Assembly: GCA_024233215.1 (NCBI GenBank)
Contig: JACKPW010000004.1
Span: 62,001-126,000 of the forward strand
Direction: 5' to 3'
DNA: 64,000 nt
DNA from: Verrucomicrobiales bacterium
GTDB lineage: Bacteria > Verrucomicrobiota > Verrucomicrobiia > Limisphaerales > J093
In this document: piece after piece, positions 51,401 to 58,693 of the stretch
Position numbering within the stretch: position 1 is the stretch's first letter
Layout: every line of letters starts with the position of its first letter
Translations under genes and position numbers: made by a program
The notes under the pieces: model-generated
Told to the model about the DNA's origin: nothing
Database searches by the model: none
Seen by the model: only the letters and a program-made list of their open reading frames with translations

Positions 51401-53995
51401 GATGAGCTGGGTGGCGAGTGCCAGCTTCTGCGGGGCGGCCTGCATGACGATGGCGTTCAAGGCCGGCGCCGAGGTCACCTTGAACTCGTTTCCGCCCGAG
51501 CCACCACCCCGATTGCGCTGGTAATAATACCAGTCCCTCGACCCGCCACCCCCATCCCCCAGCATGCTCTGCAACACGTTCACCACCTGGTCGGCCCGGG
51601 CGTGCTTCAGGAGGAAGGTGCGCATCTGAGTGGCTGATGAGACCGCCGTCCGAAGCTTCTCAAGCAGCGCCTCGATCTCGGGGAACTGGTCGGCCTTGGC
51701 GGCCACTATGAGCGTGTCCGAGGCTGCGTCCGCCTCAAACCTGGCTTCGGGTCCCCGGTCACGCCCGCGCGAATCCCGTTGGGCGGAGTAGAGCCGGGTC
51801 AACGTGGAGATGATGTCGTTCACGCGGCCCTCGGGCACGGCGTAGGTGCGGACCTCGAATCCCGAGTCGGCCGGCTCGACGTCCAGCTCCTTCACGACCT
51901 CGAGCAACTGCTTCATGCTCTCGCCATCCGCCTCCAAGGCGATCGTGCGGTCGTCCGGTGCGGCGGTCACTGCAATGCGCTTCTCGCGGTCATAGCCCCG
52001 GATCTGGGCGTAGTACAGCTGCGACAGCATGGCAGCCACGGAGGTCGCCGAATTGTGCTCCAGCTTGACCAGCTTCACCTCGCGTCCCTCGGTGTCCCCA
52101 CCCTCCTCGATCTTCTGGATGACCTCCTCGATCAGCTTCATCTGCTCCGGGGACGCCATCACGATCAGGCTGTTGCTGCGATCATCGGCGATGGCCCGCG
52201 CCGGAATGCCGCCGGGACGTTGGAGGCCGCCGGAACGTCGGTACTGGTACCGGCTCGTGTCCCCGCCCATGGCGCCCATGATCATGGCGGAGACGTTGCG
52301 GGCATTGGCGACCTTGAGCTTGAAGACCTTGATCTCGCTCTGTCCCTCCTCACCCGCATCGAGTTGCTGGATGAGCGTGGCGATCTGGTCGAGTTCCTCC
52401 GGTGAACCGGACAGCAACAGGCGTCCGCCGGACGGATCCGGAAGAATCCGGGCGCGCGAGGTAAAATCGGCGCCCTTCTCATTCCGCAACTGTTCCGCGA
52501 ACGCATCGCGCAGAATCGGCGCCAGCGCGGAGGAGGAGACGGTCTGGAGTTGGACAATGCGCAGTTCCCGCTTCTCACCCGCCTGTTCCTGGGGCACCTC
52601 CTGGGTGGTGGGATCCAACTGGTGGATGAGTTTCTCGATGGAATCCAACTGCCCGCTGGCCGGCGCCGTCACGATCAACCGGTTGCTGGTCGAATCCGCG
52701 ATCACGCGAGCCTTGACCCCGGCGTCCTTGCTGTTGTCCCGCGGGGAGGCAATCCCCGGAATGGCCTCCCGCACCATGTCCCCCAGATCCTCGGCGTTCA
52801 TCTGCGGGTAGAACACCTTGACCTCGCTGGCCCGCGCGCCGGATTCGGTCTCGAACCGCGTGATCAACTCCTCCGCCATGCTCATCCGCTCGGCCGGTCC
52901 AAAGAGCACCAGGGTGTTCGAAGCCTCCGCGAAGATCGCCGTGATGTAGTCCTCGGGATCCGCCGGCAGGACATCCCAGGATTTCCGTTGCTGGTTGAAC
53001 ACCGTCTTCTTCGGGGCGGTCGCCACGCCAAAGGTGCGGTTGACCAGATCGGCCAGCAGCGTTCCGGAGGCGTTCTTCAGCGGATGAATCTTCATCTGCC
53101 GCTGCTTCGGCGCGCTGGCGTCGATCTGCGCCAGCAACTCCCGGACCCGCCGGATGTTCTCCACCCGGTCCGTCACAATCAAACCGCGTCCCCGGGACAA
53201 TGGAGCCACCGAGCCCGCCTTGGTCAGCATGCCCGTGATCGACTCGCTGATTTCGGAGGCATCGAGATTCTGCAACTGCAACACCACGGTGACCACCTCG
53301 CCGGGACGGACGCCATCCGCCTTCTCCACTCCCTCGAAGATCGGCAGCGGGAGCTTCTGAAGGTCATCGAACGGGATCAGCCGAAGGTAACGCCCCGTCT
53401 CCACCAGCATGGCCTTCTTCCCCGCCAGGATCAGGTTGAGCGTGTCCAGCGCCTCGCCATACGTGTACGGCTGCGGGTCCGAGAAGGTCAGCGTGCCTTC
53501 CAACTGCACGTCCGAGATGAGCGGCTTGCCCGTGATCTGCGAGAACCGCTGCACGACGTCCCGGTAGGGCATGTCACTGAACTCAAAACGGATCGTGCCT
53601 TCCGTGGCGGGGACCGCGTTGGTGGAGACACCCGCCGTGGCGGACGGCACCGGCACCACGGTTTCCACGGCGGCCGTCACGTTTGTGGCCCCGCCAGTGG
53701 CCGCCACCGCCGGAGCGGCGGGGGACTCGGTCGCGGCGGTCAGGTTGGTCGGGGAACCGCTTTCCGCGCCCGCCGACAGCGGGGCGGTGGTGTCCGCGGC
53801 GGGCCCGGGCACAACAGGGGAGACTTCGGCAGCGGGCGTGGGGGCTTCCGCGGAAGCCCCGGCAACCGTGTTGGTGTTGGTGGCCGTGCCATCGGCCCCG
53901 ACAGCCGGGGATCCCGGCAACAGCATCGCCGCCACCACCAGCATGCCGGCCACGGCTCGAGGAAATCGGAAGGCTGGGAGAAACATGTTCTTCAT
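42422..53995 (-). CDS. gspD: giant type II secretion secretin with about 38 tandem N-type domains
   Basis: A 3,857-residue secretin; ordinary GspD has 600-750. The start at ATG 53995 begins a signal peptide (to about residue 34, SPAVGA). An Ala/Thr/Pro-rich linker follows, then an N0 domain (IRFEFSDMPYRDVVQRF, about 53350-53598). From 53303 to 43371 there are about 38 consecutive secretin N1-like units averaging 87 residues. Each has an opening strand such as VRTVQLKQANADELAQAV, a helix, and a closing strand-helix such as ASKTLLVKGPQAEVERV ending LD. Units in 49.0-51.6 kb alternate in two types. Two unstructured linkers (about 48000-48150 and 47470-47650) interrupt the series. The pore core follows at about 43370-42680 (VLIQVLLAEVQLD ... 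VPFLGDIPLLGNLF ... LLIVLTPQIL), then an 86-residue tail. The frame is unbroken throughout, arguing against a pseudogene. Its start overlaps gspM and its stop overlaps the lipoprotein gene. Export function in the outer membrane is established for the family; the purpose of the repeats is unknown. Confidence 0.88.
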   Translation of the reverse strand: MKNMFLPAFRFPRAVAGMLVVAAMLLPGSPAVGADGTATNTNTVAGASAEAPTPAAEVSPVVPGPAADTTAPLSAGAESGSPTNLTAATESPAAPAVAATGGATNVTAAVETVVPVPSATAGVSTNAVPATEGTIRFEFSDMPYRDVVQRFSQITGKPLISDVQLEGTLTFSDPQPYTYGEALDTLNLILAGKKAMLVETGRYLRLIPFDDLQKLPLPIFEGVEKADGVRPGEVVTVVLQLQNLDASEISESITGMLTKAGSVAPLSRGRGLIVTDRVENIRRVRELLAQIDASAPKQRQMKIHPLKNASGTLLADLVNRTFGVATAPKKTVFNQQRKSWDVLPADPEDYITAIFAEASNTLVLFGPAERMSMAEELITRFETESGARASEVKVFYPQMNAEDLGDMVREAIPGIASPRDNSKDAGVKARVIADSTSNRLIVTAPASGQLDSIEKLIHQLDPTTQEVPQEQAGEKRELRIVQLQTVSSSALAPILRDAFAEQLRNEKGADFTSRARILPDPSGGRLLLSGSPEELDQIATLIQQLDAGEEGQSEIKVFKLKVANARNVSAMIMGAMGGDTSRYQYRRSGGLQRPGGIPARAIADDRSNSLIVMASPEQMKLIEEVIQKIEEGGDTEGREVKLVKLEHNSATSVAAMLSQLYYAQIRGYDREKRIAVTAAPDDRTIALEADGESMKQLLEVVKELDVEPADSGFEVRTYAVPEGRVNDIISTLTRLYSAQRDSRGRDRGPEARFEADAASDTLIVAAKADQFPEIEALLEKLRTAVSSATQMRTFLLKHARADQVVNVLQSMLGDGGGGSRDWYYYQRNRGGGSGGNEFKVTSAPALNAIVMQAAPQKLALATQLIQTLDVPETSAAATVQTVALKRANADEVAAALSRMLSPRDYREAGSGVRVAAVSGSKTLLVSGPEAEVKRVVGLINELDSTAGESGQVTRVYRLQHADTDEVIQVLQSALDAVSSGGRSYYYGYRYGGGQGDTIKVSPADSLKAIVVQASTEKQQQVADLIALLDVEDAEGASVLRTVQLKQANADELAQAVTQILSPYDWRGDPPAVRVTPVSASKTLLVKGPQAEVERVVTLIEQLDATSGTAGQITKVYHLQHADAQEVVSVLETTLGGTGGSGRSYYYSYRYRGGGGTGGDVRVTAAEGLNSVVVQATPEKQKEAEELIKLLDVEEGGGQMVVRSVPLKQANADELANAVTQILSPLGSRGKAPPVKVTPVSSARTMLVKGPEEEVQRVVAMIEQLDATSGAAGQVTQVYQLKYADAREVVTVLESTLGAAGGSGRSYYYSYRYRGGGGGTSEEVRVTAAAGLNSVVVQATPEKQKQAEQLIALLDVEQAGQAGAIQTVRLERAAADGVAQAVNQALQPADRNGSPPSVRVTAVAVAKSVLVTGPPAEVTKVVELIKGLDVTSGETGVETRVYRLEHAEARQVADVLENTMGGGANSLPYYIYSPYRRGGGGTTEAEFKVTAASALNAVVIQASPTQHEQAASLIKALDVEQSAEAGLVRAIQLEKADANSVAMAVNETLSPRDWRSGSPTVWATAVSGTKTVLVNGPPAEVEKVVQLVRELDQAGGDAGMETKVYVLKHASAAQVVEVLQTTLGQTTSSPRSYSYYSYGYRRSELSEFKVTAASGVNAVIVQATPFKQTAAADLIAELDTPELAGAAQVRTVVLRKAEPEAVAQAVNESLAPEGRNGQAPAVRATPVLGTRSVLVRGPAAEVERVLALIAQLDDTGSGGGTETRVYQLKNGDATDLSRTLQQLLSGMARAQSRWASRYSSSNFTVAADERTNAIIVSGTPDAFSVVEQLLPMLDHLPERQDRQIQFYWLSVADAFDVADRLDTVFSDRPEKEQPIIEPDIFSNSLTVVANAADLVVIEDVIRRLDVGAPETTLQVRLITLGSVPADKMTAMLTNIYPQMSPTKIRVMDRLPTPVITPSTNRTGAPVTGSTNQQSSLSPPPAGGNVPSSTNRPAGVAVAGDTNTLAMRSLPGVPPVTASPATPSSILLSGAADSTGSTNALGAVAAVLAQRPDVFLSYDTEANAIIMSGPPLELDQIQDIIDSLSGAFGDTDTEIRQFPLKEADPVAVAKVLTELFKVPQPPQAQGDRQPPQTENGRPVPDRGEGEERERNREGQGGNRNNPPGGNRGGGQPPQQPRVAVVAEPRTRSVIVRASGADMPLMESVIKQLDAPGVSSQLEHRSIPLDYARPDKLLPLIQQMVDQLKEVQPADPVAVGADLRQRAIFAVGRGPVIERLVALIKELDAPSEFAEIELRVFPLKNANAATLATLLRDMLQPAAGTARELSEDAKTLLEQVQRLKLTDDSGQPVTLDLTKPVKIIADPAQANASTGVAQRLILGSTPANLAALAGVVELLDTVPIVEGLTARIIRLKYVDANVVLETLNSIFQQGTGDAGSRRSRGNRGGSSGQSQSVTAGSALSRTPNIALDSRNNALILSGLPESIALAEAIIQDLDREMDAMVTEVRLFKLEHALPSGLVTPLRSVFAEGTGRGGGGGARGLSEQISRLRLVMGGEVAQLSDNATARAAVTIQADDPSSTLIVAARSDLMPLIAEVIQTLDVPPAGSFDTLRVFALEHADAASVERVLTDLVRNRSRTGSVRPEDVPTLSVDERTNSLIASGSDAALSLLERLVEELDRELPADLQNVKLIPLENADAGTVATSLQRLMDERNGVTRRGGGGGRSVSTSSLQRVVIIPDERTNTLLVGAAPEGFALVEALAKQLDQAGPSLTGQVRLIPLEHATAQTLATTLTTLFNQRYQAARSPEMQRNRPVILPDPRSNSLLVAAGVEDNRAIDDLLLKLDRQPDNPALELTVIGLTVNDAARVAQTLRGVFAARLTSLTPPGQTPAPAERVDVQADSLSNALIITASKENLVLVESLVAKLDVEPVASEGVIQTFTLKHADVQRVATMLRSLIDQGVYRPGVSTGGGRGGANAAREALAVTADAGSNTLIVSASPENLVVVKELINRLDTPEFTEVGDIRTFPLKHARASYLATVLEQFFRAKRQGETTAQGGQRSVPVTVTADDRSNTLLITGGKESFAAVERMIEQLDTEDAVAKTNFRVFPLKQATAGKLAVTLQRLFTGRPARAGVAPEPVSVIADTWANALIIGAADDDMAMIESLLERLDSATDEAGLQVQVFPLAKADARRVGQTLESLLRGAAVGAPGAAATVAVNVDERLNAVIVSAGEADLKRVGDLVKQLDTDQVARIAEIRVFPLQNARASALATILNDVLNTNPQPLGEENPNRQSLLQFISRRDGGEDLIASALKEGVLIVPDTRINALVVSAPVDYMGLLDEVVKYLDTSSPQIAQIKVFNLRNADARQMALVLTSLFRLEQTGTADANDRSVQYTLVRPAEVGGAGENPGVGAVVNSAEEHALTVTVDLRTNSLLVGGTEHYVALASQIIETLDSSPAQERQTAVYRLRNTRARDVEVPLRTFLQQDIDRITTVLGPNAVGTAQNLLEREVSIVAETNSNTLLISASPRYFNEVEALIEELDQPQAQVLIQVLLAEVQLDSTTELGVEWSYAGSGNPTFNTGTDFAIQEALQNFGGYYAALSGSDVQVLLRALQVDGRLEILSRPQILTADNMEATINIGQRVPLVTGTQVTPQGGTINQFNYEDVGVQLTVTPRVSPDGFVRLDVGPTISALSSSSVQISAGLEVPIINQRTATTTVAVRSGESVLIGGLIGSTEDTRTRKVPFLGDIPLLGNLFRSKKASQGRNELLIVLTPQILTKGTGTGTSVDAVSYSNREILNSDLLVQPERDPIQARILRELHPDYRAGQLTNQTLIVNTNSMSTRPRLQPVTRTTNSVSSMPGR

Positions 53996-54999
53996 CGCAT
54001 GGAAGGGGGAAGTTCGTCGGTGGTGAGCGCCCGCTTTTGCCCGAGCGTCTGGCCGCATTCCACGGCAAAAAGGGCCTCGTGACTCCGCAGGATCACTCGA
54101 CTGTAGGAAAGCAACCCGCCGCGGTCGGCCATCGGCATCGGCCGGTAATCCACCGCCACAATCCTCACGTCCCCGAGTTCGTCCCCGGGACGCAACACCT
54201 GCAACCGCTCCGCCCGGGTGTCGCGCACGTGCACCTCGGGTCCGTTGCCCCAGGAACTCAGGGACACCACCCGCAGGTCATCCAGGTTCAAATAGGGGTC
54301 GGAGACCGACGGTTCGGCGGGGGGCGATCCGGCGTCCGGAGGGATCGGCGAGGATGGTGTCTCGCGCCGGGGCACGTAGGGTCGAAGCAGGTCCCGCCGC
54401 ACAATGCCGGCGTAAAGGCCGCGGTCCCCGCCATCCAGGGTCGCGGGAGACAAAGGGGCCTGGTCGCCCGGCGGAGGCGGTGGATTCAGCAGCAGGGTCA
54501 TGAATCGGAACCGGGCCCGAACCCGGTCGCCCTTGCTGCCGGCCGACAACACCAGCCCATCGATCCGGTGAAGCCGCGGATCGGCCTCGAGCAGGTAGAG
54601 CAGGTCCACAATGCGGTTCAACGCGCCCTCGCCCTGCACCGTCCACCCGATCTCCACCGCGCCGGGCAGACGGCGTTCCCCGATGGGGATGCGGGTGAAA
54701 TCCGACTCCCGCAAACCCACCCGAAGGATGTGGCCGGTCAGGGTGGAACCCACTTCCGCAGAGGCCGTGTCGGGTGAGGTCCCGAAAGTGCGCGGCACCA
54801 GCGCGCGCAAATGGACTTCATCCGCCAGGAACGAGGCCCGGTCCTTCGCGGCGGCCTCAAGTTTGCCCTGAAGCTGTTCGATCTGTTCGTCCACCGAACG
54901 CAACGGCGCAAACACGAACGATTTCACCCCCAGCACCAGCACCCACAGGGCGGCTCCCCCCAGGGCCAGGAACGCCAGCAGTCGCGCGCGCCCGGTCAT
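53992..54999 (-). CDS. gspM: GspM-like type II secretion protein
   Basis: A 335-residue single-pass inner-membrane protein. One hydrophobic helix lies near residues 8-28 (ARLLAFLALGGAALWVLVLG), followed by a short coiled-coil (VDEQIEQLQGKLEAAAKD) and a periplasmic region with a PilO/GspM-like fold (VDLLYLLEADPRLHRIDGL). The C-terminal part is Pro-rich and longer than standard GspM, ending in a SPOR/PilP-like strand series (DVRIVAVDYRPMPMADRGG). In PilN/PilO-type systems this protein pairs with the GspL-like partner to connect the cytoplasmic motor to the secretin; a PilP-like segment here could reach the N0 domain of GspD, replacing GspC. ATG 54999 overlaps the stop of gspL as ATGA and its own stop overlaps gspD as ATGA. 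Confidence 0.68.
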   Translation of the reverse strand: MTGRARLLAFLALGGAALWVLVLGVKSFVFAPLRSVDEQIEQLQGKLEAAAKDRASFLADEVHLRALVPRTFGTSPDTASAEVGSTLTGHILRVGLRESDFTRIPIGERRLPGAVEIGWTVQGEGALNRIVDLLYLLEADPRLHRIDGLVLSAGSKGDRVRARFRFMTLLLNPPPPPGDQAPLSPATLDGGDRGLYAGIVRRDLLRPYVPRRETPSSPIPPDAGSPPAEPSVSDPYLNLDDLRVVSLSSWGNGPEVHVRDTRAERLQVLRPGDELGDVRIVAVDYRPMPMADRGGLLSYSRVILRSHEALFAVECGQTLGQKRALTTDELPPSMR

Positions 55000-57077
55000 G
55001 GCTGTCCCCCTCTCTGTGCCCGCGGCGCCCCTCCGCGTTCGCGCGCCCGCGCGGCCCGGAACTCCTCGATCGCCTTGCGGCGTTCGTCGGGACTCATGCC
55101 TTCCAGGTTCACCCCGAGCCGCGACCACAGCCCACTCACGTCCGGCCCGGCAGGCGGCGTTCCTCCAGGACGGGGCCGCCGACCCGAACGGTCGGCCCGC
55201 TGCCCGGACGCCGCCGGTTCCGACGCGGAAGGTTCCGGCAGGTTGGGGTCCACCACCGGCGAGGGCTGCACTTCCTCGACGATGATCACGCCCTCCCCGC
55301 CACCGGAGTCCTGCGGGGGACCGGCATTCGGGCGCCCTCCGGGAGGTTGCGGGGTCGGCTCTGAACCTGCCCCGTGCCCCCCACTGCCGGGCGGGGGCGT
55401 GCCAACCGGCGAGGCAATACTCCCGCCGCCGGTCCCGTCACCCTCGTTGAGTGCCACGGTCCCAGACACATCATCCGAAGGGCGCTCCGGCACAGCCAGC
55501 GAGGCGAGGTCGACCTTCATGGCGGCGGGTATCTCGAGCTCGATCCCGGCTTGAAAGCGGTAACCGTAGCGGTCCGAGACCGGTGTGATGGCGGAGGGCC
55601 GGACCTCATAGCCCGCTTCCCGCAGCGTGGCCCCGACCCGGTTGAGAATCTCGCCGCTCCGGATCTTGACCGAGAGGTTGAGACTGCTTCTGGAACCGGC
55701 GGCGATGGAACTGACGTAGAGATCCGGGCTGGGGGGCAGGAGCGCGCTCAACAACGCGACATGATCCAGCCAGCGCTCATTGGCTTGTTCCCACGACCGG
55801 ACCGTCTTCGCCTGGGCGCGCACCTGACGGTAGGCAACGGCGTTCCGGTTCGCCGCCTGGATCTGCTCCTGCAGGGCGGAGCGTTCCCCCATCCGGCCAC
55901 GCATCAGGAGGGTCCGCCAACTCACCACCCCCAGCAATACGAAGGTGAGGGCGGCAGCCGTCGCGAGTCCCTTCAGACGACGCGTGTTCCGCGGTTCGGG
56001 CGGCTTGCGAGGATGCAGGAAGTCAAACGGCAGCCCGCCCGGATCCAGCGCCCCGAGGGCAAGTCCAAAGGCTGCCTGAGCCCCCGTCGCCCCGTTGCCG
56101 TCCACCCGTTTCAAACCAACGAGAGAAACCGGATCCAGAACCTCGGCGGCCAGCTCAAACCGGCGGGTCAGGGCCGCTGCCACCGTCTGCTCCGCCCCCG
56201 TGCTCCCCGCCACCAGCAACCGACAAATCGAGCCATGCCCCTCGACGCCCTCGTAATTGTGCAACCCGCGCACGACCTCCATGAGCACATCCTGAACATA
56301 GTGCTCAAGACGGCTGCCAGCCCCTTCCCCGCCGGATTCGGGCGGGCGCTGAACCGGGCCGACCCGGCTGAATGCCAGCGTCCCGTCATAGAGGACGTCG
56401 AAAATGATCTCGTTCGACTGGAGCGACACGATGGCCAGGCAACGTTCCTCGGGCTGCAGCCGGCACAATTCCACACACCGCGCGTTGGCGTGGGAACGGA
56501 GGCCAATGGCATCCGTATGCAACCCGGCGGCCCGGGTCGTCTCCAGGAATTCCTCCAGCAGGTTGGCCTTCACCACCGCCGCCAGCACGCGGGTCGTCCC
56601 CGCCCCAACCGCGTCCGCAGGCGTGCTCCCGGGTGCGTCGCCTCCCGGGGAGGGTTGCAGGGTGAAATCCACGACCGCCTCCGACGCCGGGAATGGCAGG
56701 TCGCGATTGACCTGGAAACGGACCATGGCCGCCAGCTCCCCCGGACTCCCGGCGGAGGGCAGTTCCAGGGTGCGCAGCATCACCCGGGCCCGCGGAAGCC
56801 CCATCACCACCCGCCGCGTGTGGATCCCCAGCTTCCGCAACCCCCGGCCGATGGCTTTGCCCCGCTCTGCAGCGGGGGAAGACTCCGTCACCCCTTCCAG
56901 CAGGGTGGCCGCGTAGCGCGTGACGCGGGGTCCGCGGGGCCCCGTCTCCGATTGCACCACCCGGAGCATGTCGCCGTCGAGATCCACCGCCGTCACCCTC
57001 CGGCGCCACGGCAACAGCCGGCTCCGCCGACCCTCGCGAGACGGACCTTGCTTCCGGACGTGATCAGGACGAGCCAT
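54996..57077 (-). CDS. gspL: GspL-like protein: PilM-type ATPase domain fused to PilN-type membrane domain
   Basis: A 693-residue protein. Residues about 28-340 form a PilM/FtsA-like actin-fold domain (VTAVDLDGDMLRVVQSETG, ELAAMVRFQVNRDLPFPASE, LLVAGSTGAEQTVAAAL). A single membrane helix lies near 371-387, then a PilN-like coiled-coil and ferredoxin-like periplasmic part (LLSALLPPSPDLYVSSIAA, NRVGATLREAGYEVR). The last 150 residues are Pro/Gly/Glu-rich and apparently disordered. GspL normally has just such a cytoplasmic actin-like domain plus one helix, so the fusion places it at the inner-membrane platform where it would recruit the GspE ATPase. Start ATG 57077 lies 11 bases after the gspK stop. 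Confidence 0.78.
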   Translation of the reverse strand: MARPDHVRKQGPSREGRRSRLLPWRRRVTAVDLDGDMLRVVQSETGPRGPRVTRYAATLLEGVTESSPAAERGKAIGRGLRKLGIHTRRVVMGLPRARVMLRTLELPSAGSPGELAAMVRFQVNRDLPFPASEAVVDFTLQPSPGGDAPGSTPADAVGAGTTRVLAAVVKANLLEEFLETTRAAGLHTDAIGLRSHANARCVELCRLQPEERCLAIVSLQSNEIIFDVLYDGTLAFSRVGPVQRPPESGGEGAGSRLEHYVQDVLMEVVRGLHNYEGVEGHGSICRLLVAGSTGAEQTVAAALTRRFELAAEVLDPVSLVGLKRVDGNGATGAQAAFGLALGALDPGGLPFDFLHPRKPPEPRNTRRLKGLATAAALTFVLLGVVSWRTLLMRGRMGERSALQEQIQAANRNAVAYRQVRAQAKTVRSWEQANERWLDHVALLSALLPPSPDLYVSSIAAGSRSSLNLSVKIRSGEILNRVGATLREAGYEVRPSAITPVSDRYGYRFQAGIELEIPAAMKVDLASLAVPERPSDDVSGTVALNEGDGTGGGSIASPVGTPPPGSGGHGAGSEPTPQPPGGRPNAGPPQDSGGGEGVIIVEEVQPSPVVDPNLPEPSASEPAASGQRADRSGRRPRPGGTPPAGPDVSGLWSRLGVNLEGMSPDERRKAIEEFRAARARERGGAPRAQRGGQP

Positions 57078-57088
57078 GTATCAGACCA

Positions 57089-58693
57089 CTACAAACGAGG
57101 AACGGGGCCCCGGTCGGCATCGACCCACCCGCGGGCACTCGTCACATCGGCGTATGGTTGCGACAAACTGGGACGCCAGGCGAGCCCGTCTTGTTCATCC
57201 GGCAGAGGATTCCGCGAGGGAAAGGCCGCGGCGAAACAGGCCCGGCCCGAACCCCCGGGCGCTTCCCGGGGAGCCACCCGCACTGTTCCCCCAACGTTTC
57301 CGTCCGTCTCCAAGAGATCCAATGGCAGTGGAAACCCCAGGGCGGTCAGGTCCCGCACCGATACCACTCGCGCCGGGACGGCCGCCACATCGATGACCAC
57401 CTCCACCACCCGGTAGCGCCCCGACGGCAGACCGTAGCCCGCACAGTGAAACCGAAACTGGTAACTGCTCGAGGTCACGTACGGTGCCACCGCACGAAAC
57501 TGCTCCGCCGTCAGCAAGCCCCGCGTAAACAGCCAGGCCGGGGTGCGCAGTTCCTCCGGGCCGAGCGCCACGCGCGTCGAGGCAAGAGATTCCGCCAGGG
57601 ACTCATCAAACCCGGGCAGACACCGCAGGACCGCCACCGGCGCGGTGCCGACGTTCACCAGACCGGTAAGATTGGTGGCGTCGGTGGCGGTGCACCGCTC
57701 CAGCAGGCCGGGCAGTTCCGCCCCACCGATTCCCGACCGCATCGGGACCGGAGCCCCCTGCTCGTTTGGCAGGCTTGCCTCCGCCTCCAGCAAATCCGCC
57801 ACGTGGTTCAGCGACTGACCCCCGCGGCGCAGTGCCTCCACGTAGGCCACCGTGGCAGAAGGCAGACCCAGGCCTTCGAGCGGCGTCTCGGCATCGTTCA
57901 GGTTGACCCGCAGGTTCCCTTCCGGGTCCACGTTTGGCTCATAGCTCAGGCTGGTGAGATACTCCTGCAACCCGGCGTCCAGGCGCCCGTCCTGGTTGTC
58001 CGCGGGCTGCCGGGTGTCCCCGTCATCCTCGTTGGGATCAAGCCGCAGATTACGGTTCGCGTCCTCACCGAAAAGCGCCGCCACCCCGAGCCCACGACCG
58101 GCAAGAAAAGCCGCCACCGTCCCTGCCGGGGCCCGCATGGGGGGCGGAGTGTTCGTTTCCCCGGCTCCCGGCGGAGGGTCTTCCGGGAAGCCGTCACCGG
58201 CGATCTCATCCAGCGCTTCCACCGTGTTCGTGGGCATCTCCGTGAGGTTCGTCTCCAGCCCCGGGAGACGACCCAGCCAGTCCGCTGGAACCACCCCCAC
58301 GTTCAACCGGGATGCCTCATCGGACAGCCCGAAACGCACGGGGCTCACCTCGGAGTCGCTGCGGGACCAGATGCTGAAATACCAGCGGTCCGAGCCGTCA
58401 TCAACGACCTCCTGATGGCGAAGCGAGGCCGCGTTGTCCATCCAGGTGGAATCCCCCGGCATCGATCCCTGCGCCAGAGCCAGCGCGCGACGCACCCCGC
58501 TCATCGCCGCCGCCCAGGCCTGCTCCCCCCGCACCCCGGCGGCCTGCGCCGTCGTCTCAGCCTTGGTGGCATACAGCAGACTCACCGCCACCATCGAGCT
58601 GAGCATGATGACGATCAACACCGTCAACAGGACGAACCCACGCCTCCTTCCAAGCCCCCGGCTTCGACGGTGCCGGTGAACTCCGAACCTCAT
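57089..58693 (-). CDS. gspK: minor pseudopilin GspK
   Basis: A 534-residue type II secretion minor pseudopilin. A basic leader ends in RGF, followed by the hydrophobic N-terminal helix VLLTVLIVIMLSSMVAVSLL; the prepilin peptidase site is G/F. GspK lacks the Glu5 of other pseudopilins and indeed a Glu is absent at that position (VLLT). Its long globular part contains features of the GspK alpha-domain and Ca-site region (LNVGVVPADWLGRL, FLAGRGLGVAALFGED, NRNLRLDPNEDDG). In the pseudopilus GspK caps the tip with GspI and GspJ, encoded just before it. The protein is long for GspK (usually about 300-330). ATG 58693 overlaps the gspJ stop as ATGA. Confidence 0.8.
   Translation of the reverse strand: MRFGVHRHRRSRGLGRRRGFVLLTVLIVIMLSSMVAVSLLYATKAETTAQAAGVRGEQAWAAAMSGVRRALALAQGSMPGDSTWMDNAASLRHQEVVDDGSDRWYFSIWSRSDSEVSPVRFGLSDEASRLNVGVVPADWLGRLPGLETNLTEMPTNTVEALDEIAGDGFPEDPPPGAGETNTPPPMRAPAGTVAAFLAGRGLGVAALFGEDANRNLRLDPNEDDGDTRQPADNQDGRLDAGLQEYLTSLSYEPNVDPEGNLRVNLNDAETPLEGLGLPSATVAYVEALRRGGQSLNHVADLLEAEASLPNEQGAPVPMRSGIGGAELPGLLERCTATDATNLTGLVNVGTAPVAVLRCLPGFDESLAESLASTRVALGPEELRTPAWLFTRGLLTAEQFRAVAPYVTSSSYQFRFHCAGYGLPSGRYRVVEVVIDVAAVPARVVSVRDLTALGFPLPLDLLETDGNVGGTVRVAPREAPGGSGRACFAAAFPSRNPLPDEQDGLAWRPSLSQPYADVTSARGWVDADRGPVPRL

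Noticed and set aside
45182..51637. Two long plus-strand open frames (1,139 and 994 residues) inside the secretin gene
   Set aside because: They lie antisense to the secretin. Their composition (His/Arg/Gly/Leu-rich, no motif) is that of the complementary strand of a repetitive high-GC gene.
42422..53995. Secretin length as the result of a frameshift or fusion of several genes
   Set aside because: The frame is open throughout with one signal peptide, one N0 and one pore core in the right order. The middle is a continuous domain series.
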